A DNA stretch of 64,000 bases. Source: Plenodomus lindquistii (lineage: Eukaryota > Ascomycota > Dothideomycetes > Pleosporales > Leptosphaeriaceae). Location: positions 4,278,001-4,342,000 of the forward strand of contig JANUWI010000001.1 of NCBI GenBank assembly GCA_025504975.1, in the 5' to 3' direction. Position 1 is the first letter of the stretch; the number at the start of each line of letters is the position of its first letter. The notes below the pieces were generated by a model, which saw nothing but the letters and a program-made list of their open reading frames with translations, was not told where the DNA came from and searched no databases. Below, one piece after another: positions 11,264 to 23,904 of the stretch. The position numbers and the translations under genes are program-made.

Positions 11264-13530
11264 ATGTCCAGCTCCGCACATCACCATCGCGTATCTTCAC
11301 AAGGCTCCATCGGCTCAGTGCTCTCGCAGGCTCCCAAATTCCCACCACCAAGACCAAGGTCGCGTTCAGGACACGCATCACCACCCCGGAAACCGCTGCA
11401 TGAGCGCTCCAATTCGCAGACCAATCAGCACCAGGGCTCCACCATCCGCATTGTCCAAGATTCCGATACCGATGTGTACTCGAAATACCCGGTACCGAGT
11501 GAGCCCTCACAGATTCTGGCCCCTCCTCGCAATGCGCCGGGCTACGGGTTTGAGAGGCCAGGATCTCGTGTTTCAAGTGGGAGTCAGGTTGCCAACACCA
11601 TTGCCAAATTCGAAGCAACCCGAGCCAAGACACCACAGCCTATCTTGTCGCGCAAGAAGGGCTTTCGACACTCGACTTCGACCAACACGTCGGAAGCGGA
11701 CACGCTTGTCAATACATCCTTCTCTCCTTCATCGTTGCGCTTCTCTCAGGGGACCACACCACCGTCGTCTCCCACGCCAGACCCGAAGGAAACAGACCCA
11801 GAGAAAGCACTGGATGTATTGCCTGAGGAAACGGCCACACCGTATCAGAGATCGACCATCCGTGCCGTCCCCCCATCTTCTTCCGGTGGTGATTCACTGG
11901 AGAGCCACAACCGCGCCCTAACTTCCGGGGCGTCCGTTGCTTTGCCTTCTCCTGTCGCAGACCCAGTCCAAATTAGTACGTCCGGAAACCTGTCAGGTAT
12001 CACCCACGGACACAACCCATCCTTCGACTCTGAACAGCATTCCGACTCTCAACAACACGCACTCCGACCACAAACATCGTTTGGATCCATTGCATTTTCG
12101 GAAATCTCGTATACGAGCATCGAACCCATATACGTACAGCCGCCCAGTCATCCCCCTCCCACTCTTCATGAAGCGCATACAGTCACACTCGCGAGCGGAA
12201 CCAGAATCGATTATCCTATTGTACGCGCGCCGACCTCGAGCAGCTTGCGTGCTGATCCCCAGAATCCTCCATACTTTGTCCGAATGCAAGACCGTTCGCT
12301 GATCCACCAATGGAGCTCCCAACTATCGACAATTCAGTCCATGTCCGATCGTGACTCGCGGTCGATTGCGCGAGGCTCACGATCGCTCGGCACGAGGTCA
12401 CAATCCCAAGAAAGCCTGACTGGACCTGCACGTACCTCCTTTCCTAGACAAAGAGGGCACACAGTTGGAAGCGCACAGTCATCCGCTGAGGATGTTACGT
12501 TTATGGAAGGCAATACCGCCTTCTCTGCGTTACCTCGACCATTATTCTCTCCTGTCTCGAGGGGTTCCTCTGATTCCAAGGACGACAGTAGTGAGCAGTT
12601 GGACACTATCTCTCCACTACCGACGTCTGTTCCATTGCGCGTGAAGAATTCCGGATACCTTAGGAGACTCAACAGTGATGCATCTGCAACAACGGAGTCC
12701 CGGCCAGGGTCGTCAAGTTCTGACATCTCAACCTTTATACATAACAATATTCCTGCGTGGGCAAAAGTCTATTACCAACGAGGGGAACGGATCTCGGTTG
12801 TGGGGGCTCCGGAATCAGAGTCGTCGGGCAGCATTCGTCAGGGAACTTCGCACAGCGCGCGCTCCAACACCCCATCAGATGGCAACTTTCCACTGAGTAT
12901 CTATCGTCCACGAAATCGGCCGAGGAATCGTCACTCCCATGCAGACACTATGTCGCTGTCTGAGGATGCTCAACACGTGGATGATAGTATATACGTACTG
13001 GGACCCAACGTGCATCCTTCGAGTGGTTATTCGACGCCTCACTTGAGAACCGACCGCAGGGGTCACTCGCGGTACGGTATGTGGAAAGCGCCGTCTCTGG
13101 ATGATGACCTTGGCACAACGCTCTTTGGCCGACAAAACCGGCAGATTCTGCTGTTCTGTCTGGGGTTTATTGTCCCTGTTTGTATGTTGAAACCTCGTTC
13201 CAGAACACATTGCATTTGCTGACCAGAAGCTAATTTGTTCCATTTAGCGTGGATACTCGCCTCCTTCCTGCCATTACCTCCCGATCCCACTGTTGCCTTA
13301 AGTCCTAGTCAGGCCGACATGGAGCAACATTTCGCTCGGCAATTCGAAGCTGAAGATGACAAAGCCTTTCAGAAGGCGACATGGTGGCGCAACTTAAATC
13401 GCATCATGTCCGTCGTTGGTACCATCCTAATTGTGGCAATAGTAGGTTCACGCACGATGTCCACTTGATGTGCAACAAAAGCTGACAGTCCTAGATTGTT
13501 CTAGCGGTTCTTGTGGCAAGGAAATCCTAG
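11264..13530 (+). CDS. Ser/Pro-rich protein with C-terminal membrane segments
   Basis: Three exons, 11264-13181, 13248-13441 and 13495-13530, encode 715 aa. Roughly the first 600 residues are low-complexity, rich in Ser, Pro, Thr and Arg, and look disordered and phosphorylatable (RPRSRSGHASPPRK and many SRGSS-like stretches). The conserved part is C-terminal: a LFGRQNRQILLFCLGFIVP helix continuing across intron 1 into SWILASFLPLPPDP, then a soluble stretch (DKAFQKATWWRNLNRI) and a second helix reaching IVLAVLVARKS, whose last 11 codons are exon 3. This resembles a conserved fungal family usually called serine-rich protein. A tail-anchored or hairpin membrane protein with a large cytoplasmic domain is inferred. 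Function is unknown. Confidence 0.8.
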
Positions 13531-14553
13531 CCTCGAAGCGTTTAGACCCCGAAACTTACGACATACTGCTCGAATCATTATTCACAGAACGTCAACTTTC
13601 CGAGTGTTCGAACCCCGCGCAATATTCGTATAGACTGACGCGCCGCACCATGATTTCTCCCTTTAACGAACCATGTCATGACACAATTATGCTTGGTACT
13701 CACGTTTACGCTTATGTCTCTCTTTGCCGAGCCAAGGTCAACTATATGGCGATCTTCTCATATTGGTTAATACGGCCTGGGTGGTCCGCGGATCATTTCA
13801 TTGTACATATTTTGTCCACAAGACCCTCATGACATGCGTAGCGCCTGACAAGGCTTAGCGGGCGTTACATCTGTAGTCATACTTTGCTACATAATCTAAA
13901 CAATTGTTGTTGCACAGCCTTGGACGCAGTCCGCTCGATGAACAATTATCTGTCTCTGATGAATTGATCATTATATGCTGAGACAGTACGCAAGCTAGTG
14001 ACTTCAAGTTGTGACAGCAGTAAGTTTAGTATGGTGCGATGTAGTGCTCAAACGATTGGTAGAATGCTAATGCTGATGAGATGCTATACCAGCTGGCACT
14101 CAGAGGTCGCCAATGATTCACGGTCAATGATGGACGAAGCAGAGACGCAATCGTCGACGGTAGGTGCAATACCAGGCTGGCACAGACTGATGCCTGGGGG
14201 GTGAGGGCATTAGGCGCGTTGCATCAACTAACAGTACACACGGCCCATGACTCACCCCGTATGTCAAACAGGACAGCCAAGGCTGCACAGAATACTGTCT
14301 CTCTGTGTATGCTATTATGTATGTCAACTCACGATGAGTCGAAATTGCCAAGCGCCTAGGCCCGAACGGGCAGCGGGGCAAAATGATGTCGCGCTCGAGT
14401 AACTGATCCCGCCGCTCTCGAGTTTTTGCCGTGCTAGGATTACAACGCCCACACCACACGCATATATACACAACACCGGATCACTATTCCTACGGATTCT
14501 CCCTACTACAGAGACACGCATTCAATACTACGATCCAGTTCCAGTCCGCGATC
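13531..14553. other. intergenic upstream of TIF6
   Basis: 1.0 kb between the Ser-rich protein and TIF6, both plus. A 120-codon frame at 13470-13832 overlaps the previous gene's last exon and intron and is not supported. No RNA gene was recognised. Confidence 0.5.
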
Positions 14554-15552
14554 ATGGCTGTTCGCGCCCAATTCGAAAACTCCAACGAGTAGGTTGGCCT
14601 GCAAGCGGGATCCTGCGCCCAGCTTCCACATTGGTTAACTCTTTGCAATACAGGGTCGGTGTCTTCTCTACGCTGACCAATGCGTATGCGATTGTCGCAG
14701 TCGGCGCATCCGAGAACTTCTACAGGTATGTTGTTCTTGCTGTAACTGTGAGCGTTGGCGCAAAGCAGCAGCCGCTCCAGTCTTTGTGATTGTGCGCATT
14801 CGTTGGGCCACGTTCTGACCGTCTTGTCACAGCGTCTTTGAGGCCGAACTCCAAGACGTCATACCAATTTGCCATGCTACCATAGCCGGCACCCGCATCG
14901 TCGGCCGCCTCACGGCTGGCAACAAGAAGGGGCTCCTCGTCCCCACCACGACCACGGACCAAGAACTTCAACACCTGCGCAACTCGATACCAGACAGCGT
15001 CAAGATTCAGCGGATAGAGGAGCGATTATCAGCGCTTGGCAACGTCATCTGCTGCAACGACCATGTCGCACTCGTACATCCAGACATTGAGCGGGAAACC
15101 GAGGAGATAATAGCAGACGTACTGGGTGTAGAGGTCTTCAGACAAACCATCGCGGATAATGTTCTTACGGGTTCGTACATGGCACTCAGCAACCAAGGAG
15201 GTATTGTGCATCCGAAGACGTCGATCCAGGACCAAGATGAGCTCTCCAGTCTGCTGCAGGTACCGCTCGTTGCAGGCAGTGTCAACCGCGGAAGTGCAGT
15301 AGTGGGTGCGGGCATGGTCGTAAATGACTGGATGGCCGTCACAGGTATGTTGATCTGATTTGGATTCTGAAAAAGAAAGAAGAAGAAGAAGAAGAACAAG
15401 AGAAGAACAAGACTGACTGGGCATGTGTAGGGCTTGATACTACAGCCACAGAGCTCTCCGTGGTCGAGTCTGTCTTCAGGCTCGGCGAGGGCAACGGACC
15501 TAGTAACATCAACACGACGCACAAGGATGCCATGGTGGAGTCTTTCTATTAG
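14554..15552 (+). CDS. TIF6: Eukaryotic translation initiation factor 6 (60S anti-association factor)
   Basis: Four exons, 14554-14588, 14654-14725, 14833-15344 and 15431-15552, encode 246 aa, the usual eIF6 length. eIF6/Tif6 is needed for pre-60S maturation and keeps 60S from joining 40S until it is released by Efl1/Sdo1. Family sequences are obvious: [17 protein letters not shown] at the N-terminus, [16 protein letters not shown], then [65 protein letters not shown] and the end VESVFRLGE. Introns are 65, 107 and 86 nt; intron 3 carries a GAA-rich purine tract. ESS2 follows 415 nt downstream in tandem. Confidence 0.97.
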
Positions 15553-15967
15553 TATGTTTAGGCGTCGTGGTCGAGAGGACAATCGAGGGCGAGCATTGGG
15601 ACCGCGAAGGACCGTGTGCCCATGGCGTTTTTTTGTTTCAAAGCGCCTGTAACAATGAGATTACACATGACGGGCCCCCTGATTACATGACGAAGCCAGT
15701 GAAGTGAAGGTGAAAGTTGAAATTGCATCGGATAAGACTAAGCCAGCATAGTCAGTTGGGCGGCCGACGAGGTATGCAGGTACGGATGACGTGCAGGCCA
15801 TAGGCGATGGAAAAGAGTCGATAGGGCTGAAGGCGGTGAAGCGATGTGCCACTAACCGCGGCACCACCTCCACCTCCACCTCCACCTCCACCATACCATT
15901 ACCACTGCAACCACAACAACAATAACAACCTCCCTTGAGCATCGTCACCCGTCCACCGACGCCCACC
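15553..15967. other. intergenic: ESS2 promoter/leader
   Basis: The 415 nt between TIF6 and ESS2 hold the TIF6 3' flank and, at the right, a (ccacct)n repeat. A 319-codon antisense frame enters this region from ESS2 and is a shadow. Confidence 0.5.
15862..15893. repeat. hexanucleotide repeat (CCACCT)n
   Basis: About five head-to-tail copies end roughly 75 nt before the ESS2 start codon, probably in the 5' leader. Confidence 0.8.
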
Positions 15968-17401
15968 ATGGCCTCGCAGTCGACGGCGCTGGGGAAGCGC
16001 AGCACATCGAGCGCGCTCATGGCGCCGCCGCCTGCGCCCAAACGCATCAAGCGCCCCGCGGTAGTGCTGGACGAAGACACATACACATCGGCCGTATCGC
16101 ACATTATCCGCCGTGACTTCTTCCCGGGGCTGGCAGAAGCCGATGCGCAACGCGAGTATCTCAATGCCGTCGAGAGCAACGACCGAAGCTGGATCCGCGA
16201 GGCCGGCAAGAAGCTCACCCAGGCCATGACGCCGCTGCCACGCGCGCGGTCGGGCGTCGCGGCGCGAACAAGACTGGAGCGGCCGGGCGGGGCTGCAGAG
16301 CGTACACCCAGCGTTTGGGGGGCAGATACGCCCGTCGCCGACGCGGATGTAGGGGCTGGGGCGACGGTCGCCGACGCCGACGAGAGCCTGGGCAGGCTGG
16401 ACCACGTCGATCTGGACCTGAGCCTCGGGGCGTTCCAGGCAAAGTATAGCAGCGAGGACCAGGAGAGCTTCAGCCGCATCATCGACAAGCAGAACCAGGC
16501 CAGGTTCGACAAGACCCAGTGGGTGCGTGAGGGCAACATGTACGCCAGCAAGCAACGCATTGCCCAGCAGCGACTGCTCGAGGCGCGCGCCGCCAATACA
16601 ACCTCGCAAGACGTCGCCATCGTCCACCGGCCCAGTCAAGACCTCGATCTGCGACCCGCGGCGCCGACCTTCCACAAACACACGGCCTTCAACAGCTTCA
16701 TGTTTGGTCCGGACAGTGTCGAGCAGTGGGCTCCCACGCGCGCCCAAGTAGCAGACGAAGCCTCGCTTGCCCCGCCAAAACGAGTCCTGTACAATAACAC
16801 CCGTCTCCCGGCTGCAGCACCAGAGCCTGCAAGACCACCCAGTCCAACACTATCCGCTGTTCGTGACGCTGTTGCCGGGCGCCCCAGACTGAACCCAAGC
16901 GAAGGCGGATACAGCGGGAGTGAGACACCACGAGTCAACGGCTACGCTTTTGTCGATGCCCAGCCGCCAGACCCCGATGGCGACGAGGATGATGCACCGA
17001 CGGACCTGTTGCAGCGGTTCGGCGTCGGCGGTAGTTCCACCGCTACGCCTTTCACCATCAACGACGCGTCTGCGCGCGAGAAATTGCACCACAGAATGGT
17101 AGACAAGATTGGCACGAATCGCCCAGGCCCGACCAAAGTGCTTGCGACCAAACGACCAGTGGGTGCGGGTTTGGGTATTTTTACATCCGAGACACCACGA
17201 TTCTTGTCCGCGCCTACGCCCGGGCGGCTGCAGGCTGCGCAGACACCGGGGAGGAAGGCAAAGGGCGAATTGACACCCGCTGCTCAACGGCTGTTTGACA
17301 ACATGCGAGGTGGCACGCCCATGAGAACAAGGCATGGAGGGTTTGACACGCTGTCGAGTAAAGACTGGACACCTAGGTCGAAATTGGGCAGGAAGACGTA
17401 G
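15968..17401 (+). CDS. ESS2: Splicing-associated nuclear protein ESS2 (DGCR14/Bis1 family)
   Basis: Single exon, 477 aa. ESS2 proteins (human ESS-2/DGCR14, fission yeast Bis1) are nuclear and associate with late spliceosomes. The N-terminus carries the family block: RPAVVLDEDTYTSAVSHII followed by RRDFFPGLAEADAQREYLNA, with a basic patch (APKRIKRP) just before. The middle has LDLSLGAFQAKYSSEDQESF and HKHTAFNSFMFGPD. The C-terminal half is disordered and repeatedly has TP sites, such as GRKAKGELTPAAQRLF and RGGTPMRTRHGGFD, as in other family members. The start at MASQSTALGKR (context accATGg) is preferred to in-frame non-ATG codons upstream. Confidence 0.9.
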   Translation: MASQSTALGKRSTSSALMAPPPAPKRIKRPAVVLDEDTYTSAVSHIIRRDFFPGLAEADAQREYLNAVESNDRSWIREAGKKLTQAMTPLPRARSGVAARTRLERPGGAAERTPSVWGADTPVADADVGAGATVADADESLGRLDHVDLDLSLGAFQAKYSSEDQESFSRIIDKQNQARFDKTQWVREGNMYASKQRIAQQRLLEARAANTTSQDVAIVHRPSQDLDLRPAAPTFHKHTAFNSFMFGPDSVEQWAPTRAQVADEASLAPPKRVLYNNTRLPAAAPEPARPPSPTLSAVRDAVAGRPRLNPSEGGYSGSETPRVNGYAFVDAQPPDPDGDEDDAPTDLLQRFGVGGSSTATPFTINDASAREKLHHRMVDKIGTNRPGPTKVLATKRPVGAGLGIFTSETPRFLSAPTPGRLQAAQTPGRKAKGELTPAAQRLFDNMRGGTPMRTRHGGFDTLSSKDWTPRSKLGRKT

Positions 17402-18065
17402 ATTGGGGGGCTGTGTGTCATTTGTGCGAAGTGCTCGCGCAGATGAATTGTCGGTCACTCGTAGTTCTTTAAATTCAAGAAGCTATCTTTTTCTCCCAGC
17501 GGTACTCATCTTATGGCCGCTCGACTTGATGCAGCGAACTATCGTGTAGAGTGATGGCAGCACATGCGAGTTACCTTTATACGATGGCTTCACGCTGATC
17601 TGCATCCACTGGCGACACCTGGATTAGCTCCCATATTTCACATGCACGATGTGATTTCACGTTATAGTACACTAAACCCGTTCAAGGTGACGACGTTTTA
17701 CCACCACGAAGTAACTAGACCTACATTCGACCCGCACCATGAGAAGCCGACCAGCAAGCAACCCCGTGGTATCAATGCAAGTAACTTTCAGTAATGAACT
17801 AATTTACAATGTGAGTAAAGATATCGCTGCAAAATCAAGACAACGACGCCAAATATCCATATTATGCATCTTTTGCGACCATTGTTTGCCAGAAGGACGT
17901 CATTCGCAACTGTTCAAGGCAGCAGCATGCCTGCCCGTTGGATAAGATACAGAATTACAGGATAAAAAAAAGAATGGCGGGCGGTAGAAAAGATGGTGCA
18001 AGACAGGACCCCCGATCCCACTGAGTGTAAAGATCAAGCACGCCAGAGCAAAGCTACTGGTAAAG
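17402..18065. other. convergent intergenic
   Basis: 664 nt between the 3' ends of ESS2 and the large minus-strand gene. No gene or repeat was recognised. Confidence 0.5.
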
Positions 18066-21000
18066 CTAACCACCCCTTCTTCGGTGCTCTCCAGGACCTT
18101 GGTAGTTTCTGAACTGAGTCCCAGGTGCGTGATAGCTTCGATATTGCCGGCGTGGTCTCGATTGCGGCTCTAGGGGTCGCTCATTCTGAGCTTCACGCTG
18201 CTCATAGTGAGGGCCAGGATGCTGCGCCTGCGGAGGTGAGAAAGCCAATGGCGGCGCTGACTGTCCAATGAATGTCATTGGTGGTCCTGTCTGTGGTGGA
18301 GGGGCCATGTTCGCGGGCAGAATGGGCTGACCGCCATACTGGTGAATCTTCAGAGGTGGATAGCTGGACAGGCTGGACGGGGGAGGCGGTGCTTGAAACG
18401 ACCCTACGGGAGGGATATAGCCGACTTGGTAACCTTGACTACCGTAAATAGGCGCGAACTGAGAGGCAGGGGGTCCATGACTCGGATGGCTTGCGGGCGC
18501 GTAGCTCGGCGACGGTGGAGGGTATGACTGCCGACTAGGGGCTGGATCATAGTGTGCGAAGCGAAAGTTGATGGGTCCAGCTGGGGGCGGTCCAGGCGGT
18601 TTGGGCGGGAGCGGCATAGATCCAGGAGGAGGACCATAAGGACTTTGATGTGTCGGTGAGTTTGGACCTGGTCGACGATGCTCACCCTGATACCCGTGAG
18701 GGGCACCCGCTGAAGGGTAAGGGGAAACAGGAGGCTGCTGCGAGCCTTGGGAATCACTCATGCGTCTATCGTGCTCCCATTGTGGGGCACTCTGGTCGTG
18801 AGAAGGACGACGAGTAGCAGAGTAGGCAGGCCCAACACGAGGCGATATATCATATAGTCCAGTGGACGGCCGTTGTGGGTCATATCCAGCGACCTCCGAG
18901 CGTTCGTGCGTGCTCTGGCCACTCCCTGCTCCAGCAAAAGGCGACGTTCGCCAATAGTGAGATCGATCAGGGGGATCTCTGCCATTCTCTCGCGCTTTTC
19001 TGTCCAGCATATCCCTTATTCTCTGGAGAGGATCTCTGCGACGAAGCGACTCCTCCGCTTCCCTCGGTACCTCGTTGCTTGGCGGCGTCCAATTGTGGTG
19101 ATGATGCGTAGACGGTGATTCTGAAGGCTTGCTGGTGTGCGAAGGTCCCCCAAGAGCATCCATCAGTGCCTGGTCAACAGGAGGCTCGTCTCGGTTGGCT
19201 GACGTCTCTGGCAAAGGTACACTGCTGTGGCTTGGCGTGGACTGTTGGAGCACGGGCTCGTTTTCCCCGCGAGACGAAGAACCTGGCTCTGGTGCTGAGG
19301 CTTGAGATTCCCGCAACTTTGAGACTGGCACCTCCTGGTCGTCATTTAGAATGTCCATTATCCGGTGCGTCGATACCCTTACCGGGGTTGCTGCTTTTGT
19401 ATTAGTTGACGACCCTGCGCTCTTGTTCACACCGTTTGGCTTAGGATAGACTGCAGGGCTGGCATGTTTAGCTTTCACCGGACTGCTATGTGCAGCCTGT
19501 GATGGTTTTATGAGCGGTATCTCGCTCGGAGCGAAGACCGGGGTTGTTCTTCTATTCAGCTCCTGCTTGATCTCTGGCGTGCGAGCTCGCAGTGGCGATT
19601 GTGGGAAAGGCTGCACCAGCGGAGCTGCATTTGGAGATGTTTGTGCATCGTTCAAGCTAGACTGACTCGTCGATATGTCGGCTAGCATCATGAGGAATGT
19701 GGCATGCTCGTTGGGAAGGACGGGCACGCTCTGAGTTTTCGGCGTTGGTGATGGCGTTCTCTCAACTTCTCGGGCAGCATCAGCAAGGCTTGCGATGTTG
19801 TAGTGCGCAACAGCTGCTGTGCGATCTGGGCCTGCATAGTGCGCAAAACCACCAGGTAAACCATCAATTGAGTCGTCTGCTCCTTCGTTGGCCTGTACAA
19901 ATGCTGTACGTGCAAGGTCGAAGCAACGTCGTACAGACTCACGTTCGAGTTCCTTGTCAGCTTCAACATATGCCCGACTACGTGAGGCATACTTGGAGCC
20001 GATGCGGCCATCTACTCCGGCATCTGGTTCGTCGGTATATGTTGGAGGAAGGACGTTGTCCTAGATTTTGTGAATATTCGGCCCCAAGTCAAGACAAAGA
20101 AGGGCGAGCTGCCTTACCTCATCATCAGTCGCATCAGCTTCTTTCCCTTTCATTTCTCGCTCGATCTGCTTCATACGGAAGTAGCATTGCAACAAGAAAT
20201 CGTCCTGTAATTCCTGAAATCGGTTCTACACGAGATTAGCGAAGCTATAGTTGCGGTGAACAGAAATGCATACGATGTATTGTTCTTTCTGTATGCGCTC
20301 CTCAGCAACTCGAACACGCTCCAACTGCTCAAGTTGGTATTTGTGCATAGCATTGACTTGGTCCAGACGGCTGTCACGACGCCGACCCAAGTCGGCCATC
20401 AAGGGTTCGTATTCGGGACATTGCGTGTGGTATTTTGCGTCCTTTTCGAGATTGCTCGTGGTACGACTTGATAATTCATCTAGGAGAACCTTTTGCACTT
20501 TGGCCAGACTGCGATAGCTCATCTTGAGATTCAGCTGTCGGCGCAGGTCAGTTTCAATGCTGATGTCCGGATGCGGTTGGCGGCGACGACCAGGAAGCCG
20601 TCTGCCAGACTTTGCAGGGGCATCGCCATGGGTTGGCAACACATTGTGGAGGGTTTGGCTGCCATCAACATCAGGCATCTGCTCAGGTGAATTAGGGGCG
20701 GTACTAGCATCAGTCAACTCGGGCGGCTGGTCGGCGCTGTCGGCTGGGGTTTCTGTTGTTTTGCGCTTTTTCCTGCGCGGTTGTTGTTCAGAGACGTCGC
20801 TTTGGGTACGGGTTAGAAGACCATTCGGGCGGGTGCCGGGCGTCTTGCTGGACTGGATGGAAAAATCGGATGCGCGTCTCTTCTTGCCGGCTGCTTTTGG
20901 CGCCAGCACGGTCGCACCAGCAGCGGGTTTCTGCAGCTCTGGCGATGGCGATGGCGTTCCCTGCATGAAAGTGTTGTGTTCGAACGAGGCATCGTTGGAC

Positions 21001-21456
21001 ATTTGCGGCGAACCAGAATCGGTCGATGCTCGGCTGCGCTTGGCTGGTCGCGCATCCTCATGGTTGGACGGCGCATCTTCACCCTGGGGCGCATGGTCGC
21101 CCAAAGAACTGCGACGGCTGCTCGACGCGGCGCTGGACGGGCCCGTCGGACTGCCATGGTTAGACGTGCCTTTTGCACCGCGGCGCGTAGTCATCTGGAA
21201 AGGTACTGAAGGAAGGCGAGACATCTTGCCTGTCGCTCCTTCTGTCCCGAGGCCAATTCGCTTAGTGGAGCCCGCGCTATGCCGCTTTCCAACTAGGCAA
21301 GTAGCATGTTAGTCCGCATTCGAGCAGGAGCCCAGGTGTACCGTCGATGGACGTCTTGGGCATGGCCATGGGCAAAAGTGACAAGAGCTACTTACCGAGT
21401 CGCGCAGCGGTTGTTGGTGTGGTCTTTGTCGCTTTGTGCTTGCGTTTGGGCGGCAT
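18066..21456 (-). CDS. Large nuclear-type protein with Sds3-like coiled coil (unassigned)
   Basis: Four exons, 21456-21396, 21292-20274, 20225-20118 and 20060-18066, encode 1060 aa. The first exon is only 61 nt: it starts MPPKRKHKATKTTP, and a 103-nt intron (gtaagt...ctag) joins it in frame to VGKRHSAGSTKR. The N-terminal 300 residues are basic, Ser/Pro-rich and full of NLS-like clusters (RRKKRKTT, GRRLPGRRRQPH). A helical region (about 300-400) reads QCPEYEPLMADLGRRRDSRL, then KYQLEQLERVRVAEERIQKE, a spacing reminiscent of the Sds3/BRMS1 histone-deacetylase-complex coiled coil. A second conserved-looking block follows (VLPPTYTDEPDAG... RIGSKYASRSRAY). The last 500 residues are Pro/Gly/Ser/Tyr-rich and end in an RRRGG tail. 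Nuclear chromatin or transcription work is inferred; the Sds3 link is weak. Confidence 0.75.
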
Positions 21457-23904
21457 TGTCCTGGTGTCAGACTTGGCCCTGGAAAGCATCAGCCGCTCAC
21501 CCGTGGTCAAGTACCATCCCATACATATGCGGATGCAGCCCAGCCTCACCAACACGTGCGGCCATGTCAGGGTGTGGGACGGTCAGGGAGAGACTTACAA
21601 ATTTGAGAGCCGTGTCGACACGCTCGCACGAGTATCTCTTGCCCCAGGCAAGCAGTTATCCTATGCGGCGTCGAGAGCAGCCTTGCTACTGCTATGAGCA
21701 ACGCGTGTCAGCCGTGCAATCTCAGATCGCGAACCAGATGTATACTGAATCATGTGACAACGCCATATGATGAGGTGACGCCTCTTCCTGAGCAGACCTG
21801 TGCAACATGTCGCAACAAGAATGCTGGGTGTGGTGTGTGCTTACCGTGACCTGGCTTGGTCTCGAAGCACGATGGCTTGGACTGGTCATGCAACGCGATG
21901 GCCTTTCACCGGGATGAGACCATCGAGAAGTTCAAGCAGTAATTCGATGATCTCTGTAGATCTCTATGGTTGCGTCTGTCGGCAGTGATAATCGCAGTGT
22001 GCCGCAAGAAAGGCAATAGCCCTGCCCGGGTGCTGTAGAAATGCTCGACAAGACACAGTTGTAGTGTGAGTCTAGCTAGGTACGTATAGGCGATGACAAA
22101 GGGCAATTATCGATGTCGACAAAGAAGGTACAACCAGAGCCAGAAATGCGAGAGTAGTTGATGGTGATGTAGGACGGTCGCGTATGGTGGAAGCTCTTGC
22201 TCGGATCCATCCATCGTCCCCAACTAACCCGATGTGGCACGCTAGACGGGATTACTTTGCACGAGACAACTGCAATATTGCAACAATGTTGGTCCAATAG
22301 ACTGCAAGACTACCAGATGACGAGGATATGATCCGAGGGCCCATATTTGTCAGATGTATCTACTATAGAAGTCACCTACGCGGCTCCGTGCGCAGTTCTC
22401 AAGATAGTCAGTCCATCTTGTCCTCTACAGCATAGTCAGTCCCACGGTTGAACTCGAGTATACATCATCCATAGACTGTTCGTCCCTCTCCCAGCATAGC
22501 TACCCCGAGTCTTCATCATATTACCGCTTCCAATTGACCTTGCTTTGCTTGAAGCTCTTGAGTTGCTTCATTCCCGTTTCAAGTTGCACGTCATTAGCGC
22601 GCGCTAGGCAGATCGATCACCAAGACGACCTCTGGATTCTGACAGACCATCCGGCATAGAGGCCGGAAAGGCCCCAGAACGATATGATGTTTTGTTGAAG
22701 ACTCGACACTCAATAGGATACAACGTCATTCTCTGAGTTTCGCATTCTTGGCACTGGTAGCATTCATGTTCTCATTCACGTCCAACTTGTTTGTCAGGCA
22801 TGTCTTTGGCATGGTGCCATGACATGCTGTTTACGAAGGAGCTCGTATTTATTGAGTCACCAGAGTTACTTACAGTGGTTGCTCACTGTAACTACCACAA
22901 CACACTAAGATGCTACTAACCGTTATTAGATATTACGTGTATTCTCTGAAAGTAATAGAGATTATAATGTGGTAGCTTTCTATACTTTTTATTCTTTTTT
23001 TGCTACTGTATAGGCTTACATATTATGCTGTCAATATGAGCAGGGGACACAATAAAAACGAGCTCCTTCGTACAAAAAAGAAAAGCAGATTCACTTCATG
23101 CATTCGCGCCATCACCCTGCCAAACTCATAAGTCAAAGTTCCATCGAATTTCGGCAATACATCGTCACGAAAACGTATGGTCTGTACACAGGACAGCAAC
23201 CTATGCCATGTACAGCGAGGACATGCACTCAGATAAAACCCTAGATAGAAACCAATTTTCCGCCATGGTTATTGGCAAAGTCTTCACCGACCATCAACTG
23301 GCGAGCATTTTGCTCACACGCTATCTCCTACAGGGTACTTACTATGGTGGCCGTGGCGCGTCTTCTGGCATCGAAGAGCAGATACGTACCTTGACCGTAT
23401 CACCAGCTGTTGCACGCGAGCGTCATGGTAGGAGCATGTGGATGACCTGGGACGTCCAATGTACGTAGAAAGACTCTTTCCCATCTTGGGGTAATTCATA
23501 CTCTATTAATAACTTATGTGAATGGCTGCCGCAGCTTCTAAATGTATTTGCGGGCGGTGTATCGTTCAAGCAACCCAGATCACCAATCCAACGCCATTCA
23601 ATCCGTCTGAGATTCGTCAATGCCGGGCCCCATGACCTCATCTAAATAATCGAACTTGTTGAAAACATTTACTGCCGCAGGAGTGTGTCGGCACCTCGAA
23701 GCAAACACTGTACATTATGACACTACACCTGCTCAGTCAAAGTAACGAAGATGCGAGCTGAATGCAGGAAGAATGGAAATCTAAACGAACAGTGGTATCA
23801 TATTAAATCGCCCATATTGAGCAAAGCGCTCGTCTGTACATAACTTGCTTGTCGAGGAGGTCATCAGCCATATCGTGGTCGGAGATTAGCGTGAGTATCT
23901 CTGA
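21457..23904. other. 2.4-kb gene-free stretch
   Basis: No open frame longer than about 155 codons, and none with recognisable motifs or convincing splice pairs. The left part is the promoter of the large minus-strand gene. The middle (about 22895-23060) turns AT-rich with short A/T runs, like a decayed repeat. An 86-codon frame at 23208-23468 has no recognisable similarity and was not called. Confidence 0.45.
22895..23060. repeat. AT-rich patch, possible repeat relic
   Basis: Base composition shifts to A/T with T-runs (ctttttattctttttttgc) inside otherwise balanced DNA. No terminal repeats or transposase fragments were seen. Confidence 0.3.

Noticed and set aside
13600..13640. tRNA B-box-like gttcgaacccc
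   Set aside because: The T-stem does not pair well and no D-arm, anticodon arm or acceptor stem is found upstream.
15661..16747. Two overlapping minus-strand frames of 319 and 282 codons
   Set aside because: They are antisense shadows of GC-rich ESS2 coding sequence and carry no family motif.
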